Position numbers and translations under genes: made by a program
Notes under the pieces: model-generated
Seen by the model: only the letters and a program-made list of their open reading frames with translations
Database searches by the model: none
Told to the model about the DNA's origin: nothing
Part shown: in pieces, positions 1 to 6,092 of the stretch
Position numbering within the stretch: position 1 is the first letter of the stretch
How the letters are laid out: every line of letters begins with the position of its first letter
From: GCA-003244245 sp035276605
GTDB lineage: Bacteria > Actinomycetota > Actinomycetes > Mycobacteriales > Pseudonocardiaceae
Reading direction: 5' to 3'
Assembly (NCBI GenBank): GCA_035276605.1
Contig: DATELN010000197.1
Coordinates: 1-8,354 of the forward strand
DNA length: 8,354 bases

Positions 1-1156
1 TCAGCAGCAGCAGTGCCCACAGCACATAACCCGCGCCGATTACTTGTTGCCACAACGCCCAGTGTTCGCCAGTGGCGCCGTGATGAGGAAGCAGGGCGTG
101 CGGCGAGATCAAAAACAGCACCAACCCGGTGATGGCCAGCCATCGGGGTATCCGGTGAACACGGCCGAGGTCAGCAAGCACCAGCAAGGCCGGCACGCAC
201 CACACCCAGTGGTGCGACCACGACATGGGGGAGGCCAGCAGCCCGGCGACACCCACCAGCACCAGCGCGAGCCCTGGCTGGCTGGCTCGCAGCGCCCGGC
301 GGGCCGCCACGATCACCAGCCCGACGACCACCACCGCTGCCAGCACCCACACTGCGATGCCGATCGGTCCGGTCAGTCCCAGCCGGGCCACGACGGCACG
401 CACGTTTTGGTTGGGCGCGCTGATCGGTTTCCCGATGCGGTCGGCCGAAAACACCGCCCAGGTCCAGTACCGCAGCGAATCCCGCGGAGCCAGCACGGCA
501 CCCAGGGCGGTAGCAGCGACGAAGCTGACCAGCGCGACCAACACTGCCCGCCGATCGCCACGCAGCACAAAAAACAGCACCCCCACCAAAGGGGTGAGTT
601 TCACCGCTGCGGCCAGGCCAACCAGTAACCCCCGTGGCCAGGCGATAGTCATCAGCAAGACGTCGGCGACGACCGCAGCAAGCAGGACCAGATTGATCTG
701 CCCCATCCCCAGCGTTGCGCGCACTGGTTGCAGCAACAGCGCCACCGACGTGATGGCCACTAATCCCCACACGGCTGGTCGGTGTCCCTGAGCTCGCAAG
801 GTAATGACGATCACAACACCGGTCAGCGCGATCGAGATCAGCGTGAGCAGCGCGCCATCGGTGCTCAGCGACGCTACCGCCAAGGGACTAAACAGCACTG
901 CCGCGAAGGGTGGGTAGGTAAACGGCGCACCGCCGGTCCACGCTGCGGTGTCATAAAGAGGTCGGCCGTGCAGCCACGCCTGTCCACCATGCCGGTACAG
1001 GTCGAGATCGGGTCGATAGCTACCCGCATGCCAGCTCAAATCCCAGGACTCGCCGAACAAGTGCAGGCCCACCACCAGACCAGCGACGACCACAAGCGCG
1101 CAACGGACCGCCAACAACGGCGCAGACCAGTCCCGCGGCAGGTGACGAAACGACAC
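1..1156 (-). CDS. GT87 (DUF2029) polyprenyl-phosphate-mannose-dependent alpha-mannosyltransferase, C-terminus cut by window edge
   Basis: An integral membrane glycosyltransferase of the family that contains mycobacterial PimE and Rv2181. These use polyprenyl-phosphate-mannose to add alpha-1,2-mannose to PIM, LM or LAM on the outer face of the membrane. Reading the minus strand gives 385 uninterrupted codons with many hydrophobic helices. Family marks, in order: DLYRHGGQAWLHGRPLYD near the N-terminus, FTYPPFAAVLFSP, GMGQINLVL, LAAAVKLTPL, a DRIGKPIGAPNQN loop, and SPMSWSHHWVW near the C-terminus. Relatives are about 430 residues, so roughly 40-50 residues lie beyond position 1. I chose the GTG at 1156 because GAAGGG (1168-1163) sits 6 nt upstream. 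In-frame GTG 1198 and ATG 1264 also exist, but they lack a comparable ribosome site and would add non-conserved sequence. The family is secure; the exact acceptor (PIM, LM/LAM or another glycan) cannot be told. Confidence 0.9.
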   Translation of the reverse strand, partial: MSFRHLPRDWSAPLLAVRCALVVVAGLVVGLHLFGESWDLSWHAGSYRPDLDLYRHGGQAWLHGRPLYDTAAWTGGAPFTYPPFAAVLFSPLAVASLSTDGALLTLISIALTGVVIVITLRAQGHRPAVWGLVAITSVALLLQPVRATLGMGQINLVLLAAVVADVLLMTIAWPRGLLVGLAAAVKLTPLVGVLFFVLRGDRRAVLVALVSFVAATALGAVLAPRDSLRYWTWAVFSADRIGKPISAPNQNVRAVVARLGLTGPIGIAVWVLAAVVVVGLVIVAARRALRASQPGLALVLVGVAGLLASPMSWSHHWVWCVPALLVLADLGRVHRIPRWLAITGLVLFLISPHALLPHHGATGEHWALWQQVIGAGYVLWALLLL

Positions 1157-1425
1157 AGCGATCCCTTCTGAGCCACCAAGTACACCACCCCTCTTCACGC
1201 AGCTGCCGTAGTTGGCCACCACATCCTGCCCGGGCGGTACAGGGAGTTGGGAATCAATGCACATATGACGCCACTCAAGCTGTCGTTGTGATGCAGCGTT
1301 CGTGACCGCGGTTCCGACTGTCAAACCCGCTTGGCCTAGTAGATCTAATCTTTGGGCCTGCTTATGGACACATACTGTGGGCGCACAATTTCGGATCGTG
1401 CGTTACGGCACCGTCGAATAGCACT
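1157..1425. other. intergenic region upstream of the GT87 gene
   Basis: Holds no credible gene. The GT87 frame stays open upstream on the minus strand but shows no family features there. An AT-richer patch around 1335-1350 contains TAGATC on the minus strand with TGTCCA 17 nt upstream, a weak promoter candidate. A plus-strand frame starting at 1352 runs into the antisense of the DUF305 gene and is not credible. Confidence 0.5.
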
Positions 1426-1462
1426 AAGAAGCCGACTCGCCAACGCCGAAGGGCTGCTTCTT
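1426..1462 (-). terminator. stem-loop directly after the DUF305 stop codon, possible terminator
   Basis: Immediately after the TAG of the DUF305 gene, the minus-strand transcript reads AAGAAGC, a 23-nt interior, then GCTTCTT, a perfect 7-bp inverted repeat. Allowing a 3-nt bulge, AAGA plus AGCC pairs fully with GGCTTCTT. There is only a short U-rich stretch and no long U-tract, which is common in mycobacteria. Position supports termination; strength is uncertain. Confidence 0.35.
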
Positions 1463-2152
1463 CTACGGCGGTGGGAGCGGCGTGGCCCCATCGGCTTTGA
1501 GGAGCGCCTGCATCTGCCCGATATCGTGGGCTTGTTGCAAAACCATTACCTTCGCCGTTTGACGTAGCGTGTCGAATGTTCCGTGTATCGCTGCGTATCG
1601 GGCCATCATCACGCCGCCCTGGTGATGGCGAATCATCAGCTGTAAGAACAAGATGTCGAAATCCTTACCAGCCTTGGTCCACAGTTCATTGAGCTCTTCG
1701 GGTGAGGCCATACCCGGCATCGAGCTTTCCGGCGGTGATGTCATCCCGGTCTTGCCGTCCATCACACCATGCATGGGCCGGGTGTCGCCGGACATCCACG
1801 ACATGGGCGACGAAGACGCCGCGGGTTTGCCCCACAACAGTAACCAGCCGCGCAGAACTCCGAGTTCTTGTGATTGGCCGATGAGAATTGAGTCTGCCAG
1901 GGCTTTTACCGCCGGATTAGCGCGCGTGTCGGCAAGGTTCGACATGAGCACCGCTTGGTCGTGGTGGACCGCCATGTCTTGGGAGAATCCGACGTCGATG
2001 GCACTGGGCCGGCTTTGTTCCTGACCGGGCTTGTTCGAGGAGGTCCGCTCGCCGATCACGTGGCCGAGGAAAAACGCAAGCATAAGCCCCGCGATCAATG
2101 CCATCGCCAGGGGTGTTGTGCGCCGTCCGGGGCGACCATTAAAGACTTTCAC
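1463..2152 (-). CDS. membrane-anchored DUF305 (ferritin-like) protein with Met-rich insert
   Basis: A 229-residue DUF305 protein. A basic N-terminus (MKVFNGRPGRR) precedes a single hydrophobic segment at about residues 13-33 (signal anchor), so the rest should lie outside the cytoplasm. Two His-containing helical motifs typical of the family are present: DMAVHHDQAVLMSNLA (about 59-74) and LMIRHHQGGVMMARYA (about 172-187). Between them is a Pro/Ser/Met-rich segment with seven Met in 32 residues (117-148), not part of the usual helical core. The paired His and Met residues suggest metal binding, perhaps copper, but this is inference; DUF305 has no established biochemical role. The start is the GTG at 2152; no good Shine-Dalgarno sequence is visible. 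The gene follows the LVIVD-repeat gene on the same strand after 216 bp; these two families are often neighbours in actinobacteria. Confidence 0.88.
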   Translation of the reverse strand: MKVFNGRPGRRTTPLAMALIAGLMLAFFLGHVIGERTSSNKPGQEQSRPSAIDVGFSQDMAVHHDQAVLMSNLADTRANPAVKALADSILIGQSQELGVLRGWLLLWGKPAASSSPMSWMSGDTRPMHGVMDGKTGMTSPPESSMPGMASPEELNELWTKAGKDFDILFLQLMIRHHQGGVMMARYAAIHGTFDTLRQTAKVMVLQQAHDIGQMQALLKADGATPLPPP

Positions 2153-2305
2153 GGTAGGCTTGTCATTCTGGTCACGGCGTCCGGCGGCGTATGGTCAGAA
2201 GACCTGAGACAGCGCTGCTTTGAATTGTGCGATACTCGCGCCACACGACTCCAGTTCCGCGCGACGTCGCTTGGCTGGGAAGCCTGTCCGGATCTAGATT
2301 CATAC

Positions 2306-2333
2306 AAAGTAGAGCGGGGAAAGATTTGGTCAT
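2306..2333 (-). promoter_or_regulatory. candidate promoter in front of the DUF305 gene
   Basis: In the 216-bp gap between the LVIVD and DUF305 genes, an AT-rich patch carries, on the minus strand, ATGACC (2333-2328) and TACTTT (2311-2306, fits TANNNT) with a 16-nt spacer. It would give a leader of roughly 150 nt. A short dyad, GGTCagaaGACC, lies further down at 2193-2204. No clear terminator follows the LVIVD gene, so read-through is equally possible. Confidence 0.28.
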
Positions 2334-2368
2334 ACTGGGCTGCGGGCAGGGCGGCGGTGACGGGCAGA

Positions 2369-3985
2369 TCATTGGGGCCAGGCATCCGGGGAGAGACGGA
2401 CGGCGTAGAAACCCGAGCCAGCGTCTGTGTACCAAATCTCGCGCCGTTGAGGATCGAACGCCGGCTGCGACAAAGCCAGGTTACCCGGCAGAAGCCCCGC
2501 GATGTGTCCTGCCCTGGGAGGTGCAATGAAGTACCCGACCTCGCGGGGATCGGCCGGGTCGCTAATGTTGAACACCCGCAGTCCCGAGTTGACGGACGAG
2601 CAGGCGACGATCTGGGGGTCCTTCCAGCGCGGAATAGAACAGTAGTGCATTGCATAGCCAAACACTTGGGTTGGCGGAAACGCGGCGGGATCGGCGTCGA
2701 CTGCGCGATGTGCGTCGCGCATGTTCACCTCGAGCCGCACGTTCGACACGATGCGTGGTTTCTGTGGATTGTCAATGTTGATGATCCGCGCGGCGCCGAC
2801 CTGATCGTCAACGGTCGCGGGATTGAACCGAAAGGCGAACTCGTCGAATTCCAGCACGTAGTGATGACCGTGGCTAGTGAACGCTGCGGTGTTCTGGGGG
2901 ACAGACACCGATGGCCAGGTGATCCGACTAATGTCATAGACTTTCGGGTGCGGATTGCGCGCCTGAATCTGGCTGACGTCGATGAGGCCGACGTTCCCAT
3001 TGATGGGATCCGTGTGGTAGAGCGTATTGCCGTCCTCGGACAGGCTCAGCCCGTGTGAATAATATGCGCCCTGCCAAACGACATGCGGCCGCTTCGGGTC
3101 GCTGACGTCGACGGCGTACATGTAACCGAGCCCGCCCCCGATCCAAAACGTGTTGCCATCTGGGCTGAAGCCGCTCTCATGTCCGGTCAGGATCGGCATC
3201 TGTGCCTGCAGCGACGGGTGGCGGCAGTCCTTGCTGAGGTCATAGATAGCCATCGTCCCGGGCGAAGTCACCGCGTTGCCCACCTCGGCCGCAAGCAAGC
3301 CCCGCTTCATGTTGAGGTTCACGGATTCGTGCGGCGATAGCATGGCCAATGACCTCAGCGTCGCTGTCTGCGCGGGATGCGCCGAGTCAGTCATATCGAG
3401 GACAACCACACCAAGCGATGGGCCGCCGGCAATGCTGACGAGGTTGGCAGGGGCGGTAAACGACGTGTCGTAGTACGCACAGGTGTGTCCCTGATGGTCG
3501 GTGTAGCGCCACACCCGGAAACCACCCGGTGTCAAGTGGTGACTGACCTCACTGACATTGCACGTCCAGCCCCGATCCGCGGCCCTCGAGTTGATCGCCT
3601 TCAAGGAAACTCGACCTTGCATTCCTGAAAGAGGGCGGGAGTTTTCGTCACAGTGCGCGCGGGGCACAGGCTTCAACTCCGGGCCGGGGATGGTCATAGC
3701 CGGTTTCATCGTCGCCAGCTGCGCAGGCGGCAGCGCCAGCATCGCCTCCAGGTCGTTGGCCGGTAACTGCGGCCCCCTGACGCCCGGCAGGGCAGGTGGA
3801 CCCGGAAGAGCCGGCAGCCCCTGAGCCGACCCATCGGTAGGTGAGACGGGTTGGGGAATCTTGGCGTCAGCAACGGCGGGCACGGGGACGGTCTGCACAA
3901 AGAACGAAAATGGCGCAATGAGGGCAGCCGCCACCAACACCGACGCGCCGCCTTTGACCCTTGTAGGCGGCCTGCCCGGCGTCAT
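2369..3985 (-). CDS. secreted LVIVD-repeat beta-propeller protein
   Basis: A 538-residue exported protein. The N-terminus has a basic stretch (RPPTRVKGG), a hydrophobic core (about 14-33) and a likely signal-peptidase site near AVA-DA (about 39-41), followed by a Pro-rich linker. The body contains repeated blade-like units ending in (L/V)xVxDxSDPxxP motifs, for example VVVLDMTDSAHP, MYAVDVSDPKRP, IINIDNPQKP and LRVFNISDPADP, which are LVIVD-type repeats expected to form a beta-propeller. Six cysteines (such as HTCAYY, KDCRHP, HYCSIP, VACSS) fit disulfides outside the cytoplasm. The start chosen is ATG 3985, because AGGAG (3999-3995) is 9 nt upstream; ATG 3991 is only 3 nt from it, and TTG 4012 has no support. 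No catalytic motif is recognisable, so the role is unknown: possibly a binding or scaffold protein acting with the downstream DUF305 protein. Confidence 0.85.
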   Translation of the reverse strand: MTPGRPPTRVKGGASVLVAAALIAPFSFFVQTVPVPAVADAKIPQPVSPTDGSAQGLPALPGPPALPGVRGPQLPANDLEAMLALPPAQLATMKPAMTIPGPELKPVPRAHCDENSRPLSGMQGRVSLKAINSRAADRGWTCNVSEVSHHLTPGGFRVWRYTDHQGHTCAYYDTSFTAPANLVSIAGGPSLGVVVLDMTDSAHPAQTATLRSLAMLSPHESVNLNMKRGLLAAEVGNAVTSPGTMAIYDLSKDCRHPSLQAQMPILTGHESGFSPDGNTFWIGGGLGYMYAVDVSDPKRPHVVWQGAYYSHGLSLSEDGNTLYHTDPINGNVGLIDVSQIQARNPHPKVYDISRITWPSVSVPQNTAAFTSHGHHYVLEFDEFAFRFNPATVDDQVGAARIINIDNPQKPRIVSNVRLEVNMRDAHRAVDADPAAFPPTQVFGYAMHYCSIPRWKDPQIVACSSVNSGLRVFNISDPADPREVGYFIAPPRAGHIAGLLPGNLALSQPAFDPQRREIWYTDAGSGFYAVRLSPDAWPQ

Positions 3986-4624
3986 CCTCATGATCTCCTG
4001 CCTTGGCTGCAAAAGCGGGACTGTCCTTGCGCATCCCTGCTGATCACGTCAGCGCCGGCCGAGAGCAGTCCTCCTGTGGACAGCACTGGGCACGGGGCCG
4101 TAGCACTCGACCAGCCCTTCACGTGTATGGATGGCGGAAGGCGGCTCACTTGCCTCAAACGCGGCACGTCTCCTGCGGATACGCCTGACCCGGTCCCCGG
4201 ACAAACACGGCCGCACCGCCAGGACGTCGACGTGCTATCCCCAGGCGGTCAGCACCCTCCAAGACGAGGTCCGTGCCGCGATCGCTCCCCACCACCAACA
4301 GCTCGGCACAGGACAGTGTGCTTCTCGGCAGCACCGGGTCCTCTGCCGTCGGTTGCTGACGTCTGAACTGAGGGAGTCTGGCGCCCGCTTGGCCAAGGCT
4401 CCCCAGGCATGCGGGGAGTGGCTCACCATGGACCATGGATCGGGCTAAAGACAATCAAGATCAACCGGTCGTCACGGCGGTGCGCTCTCGGATGTCGCTC
4501 GTGGCCGTGTGGGCCCCGGTTGCGCGTCGCGCTTCGAACTAACGCAACTCAAACGAAAACCGAGACGGATGGAAGAAACGCCAGTAACCATCCGATCATG
4601 GTCACTAGCGTTTGTGCTGGTCAG
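3986..4624. other. 640-bp region with no credible intact gene
   Basis: Contains the upstream region of the LVIVD gene, whose ribosome site AGGAG is at 3995-3999 on the minus strand, and the region beyond the 3' end of tRNA-Ser. Several short frames are open on both strands, but none has a good ribosome site or a recognisable family. The only suggestive piece is on the minus strand at about 4305-4190, which reads SCAELLVVGSDRG and then AAVFVRGPG, faintly like the end of a universal stress protein. It could be a decayed remnant or chance. No clear promoter for the LVIVD gene was identified. Confidence 0.5.
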
Positions 4625-4715
4625 TGGCGGAGGATGCGGGATTTGAACCCGCGAGGGGCTATCAACCCCAACACGATTTCCAATCGTGCGCCCTAGGCCA
4701 CTAGGCGAATCCTCC
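4625..4715 (-). tRNA. tRNA-Ser(GGA)
   Basis: Reads UCC codons. The 7-bp acceptor stem is perfect (GGAGGAT at 4715-4709 with ATCCTCC at 4635-4629). The anticodon stem CACGA/TCGTG encloses loop TTGGAAA, with anticodon GGA at 4681-4679. A long class II variable arm (around TTGGGGTTGATAGCCCC) is typical of serine tRNAs. The T-arm is GCGGG-TTCAAAT-CCCGC. Discriminator G and CCA are encoded in the gene (4628-4625). Total 91 nt including CCA. Confidence 0.96.
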
Positions 4716-4722
4716 GCACGCG

Positions 4723-4751
4723 AGGTTACCGGCAGTGTTGCTGCCGGCCAA
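4723..4751 (-). promoter_or_regulatory. promoter of tRNA-Ser(GGA)
   Basis: On the minus strand: -35 TTGGCC (4751-4746), a 17-nt spacer, -10 TAACCT (4728-4723, fits TANNNT). The expected transcription start, 6-7 nt further on, falls at about 4716, next to the mature tRNA 5' end (4715), so the leader would be almost absent. The spacer contains part of a perfect inverted repeat, CCGGCAG-tgttg-CTGCCGG (4729-4747). Confidence 0.65.
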
Positions 4752-4830
4752 AGCGGCTGGTAGCGGCGGCCTTCTAGCGGGGTCGGCCGGGCTTACCCAG
4801 GGTGTGGTGCGGTGACAACCGGGCAGCGCC

Positions 4831-4836
4831 TAGACT
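4831..4836 (+). promoter_or_regulatory. -10 box of the SRP RNA gene promoter
   Basis: TAGACT fits the mycobacterial TANNNT -10 and lies exactly 7 nt before the first G of the terminal SRP RNA stem (4844). A GTGACA resembling a -35 lies at 4812-4817, but the spacer would be only 13 nt, so the -35 assignment is doubtful. Confidence 0.55.
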
Positions 4837-4843
4837 GGCAGAT

Positions 4844-4930
4844 GGACCCCGCGCGGCGTCCATCTTGCGAACTCCCCCAGGGTCGGAAGGCAGCAAGGGT
4901 CAGCATGCTCTGGCGGGTGCGCGGGGTCCC
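4844..4930 (+). ncRNA. ffs: small (4.5S-type) signal recognition particle RNA
   Basis: The RNA of the signal recognition particle binds Ffh and guides membrane-protein ribosomes to FtsY. The ends form a perfect 11-bp helix (GGACCCCGCGC 4844-4854 with GCGCGGGGTCC 4919-4929). The apex carries the conserved Ffh-binding core, CAGGGTCGGAAGGCAGCAAG (4878-4897), with its GGAA tetraloop and the asymmetric AGCA internal loop. At about 87 nt it is the short bacterial form without an Alu domain. Boundaries are set by the terminal helix; the true 3' end may extend a few nt. Confidence 0.93.
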
Positions 4931-4965
4931 CTCACACCACAGGGGTCGGAAGGCGGACCGTTAAC

Positions 4966-5211
4966 GTGAGCCAGGAGGGCGACGCCGCGCGGCAGGAACT
5001 CGATGAGCTGCGCACGCGGATGGACGCGGTTAAGCAGGAGGCGGCCGCCGAGGTGGACCAGAATTGGAAATCACCGATCCGGACCAAGGACCTCTTCGAT
5101 ATCAAGGTCAAACAGAAGCTGGCGAATACCGACGAGTACCAGGCGCTGCAATCCCGCATCCGAGAAGCGGAAGCCAAGCTTGCTGATGAGTCAGACGCCA
5201 CCGGAGGCTGA
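4966..5211 (+). CDS. small charged helical protein of unknown function
   Basis: An 81-residue protein that I do not recognise. It is strongly acidic/basic and Gln/Ala-rich with no Cys and no membrane segment, so it should be cytoplasmic. Two predicted helices with heptad-like charge spacing, residues about 5-32 (ARQELDELRTRMDAVKQEAA) and about 55-76, flank a central segment, NWKSPIRTKDLFDIKVKQKL. The start is GTG 4966; GGAAGG (4948-4953) lies 12 nt upstream, rather far. In-frame codon use is GC-rich at third positions, and the stop is only 17 nt before the SIP gene, which supports a real gene in an operon with it. No promoter is visible between ffs and this gene. Confidence 0.72.
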   Translation: MSQEGDAARQELDELRTRMDAVKQEAAAEVDQNWKSPIRTKDLFDIKVKQKLANTDEYQALQSRIREAEAKLADESDATGG

Positions 5212-5228
5212 GCCGGCGAGGAATTTCG

Positions 5229-5948
5229 ATGCCGCCGCAGGCTCCGGTACGTAGGCGGGTTGCCAGCACCGTCGCAACGGTGGCGTCCGTACACCAGCTC
5301 ACTCCGCGGATGACACGGGTCCGGCTCGGCGGTGACAGTCTGTCCGGCCTCGCTGCGGTTCCCGGGCAGACGCTCAAGATTTATGTTCCAGACCTCATTA
5401 GCGGTCTGCCGGTGTCGCGTGATTACACAGTGCGTGACTATGACGCCAGAAAACCCAGCCTGGACGTCGATTTCGTGCTGCACGGTGCTGGAGCGGCAGC
5501 CAATTGGGCCCGACGCGCGCAGCCGGGGGACATTCTGGAATTCGTCGGTCCCAGCGGTCGCTACCGGCCGGATCCGCAGGCGGACTGGCACCTGTTCGCC
5601 GGTGATGAGACCGCGCTGCCGGCCATCCAGGCCTACGTGGCAATGCTGCCGGCCGACGCCCGCGTGGCGCTCTACGTCGAAGTCGCCGACGCTGCCGAGG
5701 AACAAGCGGTGCCCGGAGCAGCTACCCCGGCGGTGCGGTGGCTGCACCGCGACGGTCGCCAGCCAGGCACGTCCACGCTGCTCGACGACGCGTTGCGCGC
5801 CGCGCAGCTGCGCCCCGGGCGGGGCCGCGTCTGGCTGGCCGGGCACACCCCGACGGTCCGGCGCATCCGGGCGTATCTGCTCAACGAGCGCCGCCTCGAT
5901 CGGCACGCGCTCTACGTCAAGGGCTTCTGGGAGCGTCAGGGCACGTGA
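5229..5948 (+). CDS. siderophore-interacting protein (ViuB-type FAD-binding ferric-siderophore reductase)
   Basis: A 239-residue cytoplasmic flavoprotein of the SIP family, which reduces Fe(III)-siderophores to release iron. The N-terminal FAD-binding barrel (about 10-115) has TPRMTRVRLGG, the flavin motif SRDYTVRDYD (R64, Y66, T67) and VDFVLHGAGAAANWA (about 80-94). The C-terminal NAD(P)H-binding part begins with LFAGDETALPAI (about 122-133), continues with VWLAGHTPTVRRIRAYL (about 201-217; relatives usually have AGE, here AGH) and ends with the family's GFWERQG (232-238). It is somewhat shorter than usual (about 240-280). ATG 5229 is supported by GAGGAA (5218-5223), 5 nt upstream. It follows the small helical gene by 17 nt, so the two are probably co-transcribed. 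No iron-box operator is recognisable next to it. Confidence 0.9.
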   Translation: MPPQAPVRRRVASTVATVASVHQLTPRMTRVRLGGDSLSGLAAVPGQTLKIYVPDLISGLPVSRDYTVRDYDARKPSLDVDFVLHGAGAAANWARRAQPGDILEFVGPSGRYRPDPQADWHLFAGDETALPAIQAYVAMLPADARVALYVEVADAAEEQAVPGAATPAVRWLHRDGRQPGTSTLLDDALRAAQLRPGRGRVWLAGHTPTVRRIRAYLLNERRLDRHALYVKGFWERQGT

Positions 5949-6007
5949 GACCACCCATCGATGGATCGCTCGATTGATGGTGACTCGATGGCCGGAGCCG
6001 ACGCAGG

Positions 6008-6092
6008 GTCAGCGCAACCGAGGCGCGGGTACGCTTCGGTTGCGCTGCTCGATGGCGTGACGAATCGTCACGACGTCGTCTTCGTGGAAGGG
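6008..6092 (+). pseudogene. remnant of a Phd/YefM-type antitoxin gene
   Basis: Frame at 6008 reads VSATEARVRFG (6008-6040), the N-terminal signature of prevent-host-death/YefM antitoxins, which bind operator DNA and neutralise a toxin. One extra base near 6041 shifts the frame; from 6045 the next frame continues LLDGVTNRHDVVFVE (6045-6089), exactly the following part of such a protein. It then ends at TGA 6093. There is no start codon in the first frame (TGA at 5981) and the C-terminal 40 or so residues are gone, so the gene is dead. The following DNA jumps straight into a toxin C-terminal half, suggesting a deletion that fused the two genes. The family call rests on motif recognition, not on a search. 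Confidence 0.7.
6010..6047 (+). terminator. long GC-rich hairpin, possible terminator of the SIP unit
   Basis: An inverted repeat, AGCGCAACCGA (6011-6021) with TCGGTTGCGCT (6036-6046), extends through one G-U pair to a stem of about 16 bp with a 6-nt loop. It lies 62 nt after the SIP stop. There is no U-tract, as often in mycobacteria. The same bases are the decayed antitoxin coding sequence, so the structure may be fortuitous. Confidence 0.4.

Noticed and set aside
171..791. Open frames of about 190-200 codons on both strands over the GT87 gene
   Set aside because: Low-complexity Arg/Gly/Thr-rich products. The true frame is the other minus-strand frame, which gives hydrophobic helices and GT87 motifs.
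1955..3058. A 367-codon plus-strand open frame
   Set aside because: It runs antisense through the end of the LVIVD gene, the gap and the start of the DUF305 gene, and has no recognisable domain.
3986..4012. TTG at 4012 as the start of the LVIVD protein
   Set aside because: It would place the ribosome site AGGAG inside the coding region; ATG 3985 has that site at a usable distance.
4409..4696. A 95-codon plus-strand frame ending RMRDLNPRGAINPNTISNRAP
   Set aside because: The ending is the well-known false translation of the reverse strand of a tRNA gene (here tRNA-Ser).
4932..5954. A 340-codon open frame on the minus strand
   Set aside because: It is the antisense of the SIP gene and the small helical gene. 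It is Arg/Ser-rich, has no family motif, and its length is explained by GC-rich codon bias in the genes opposite.
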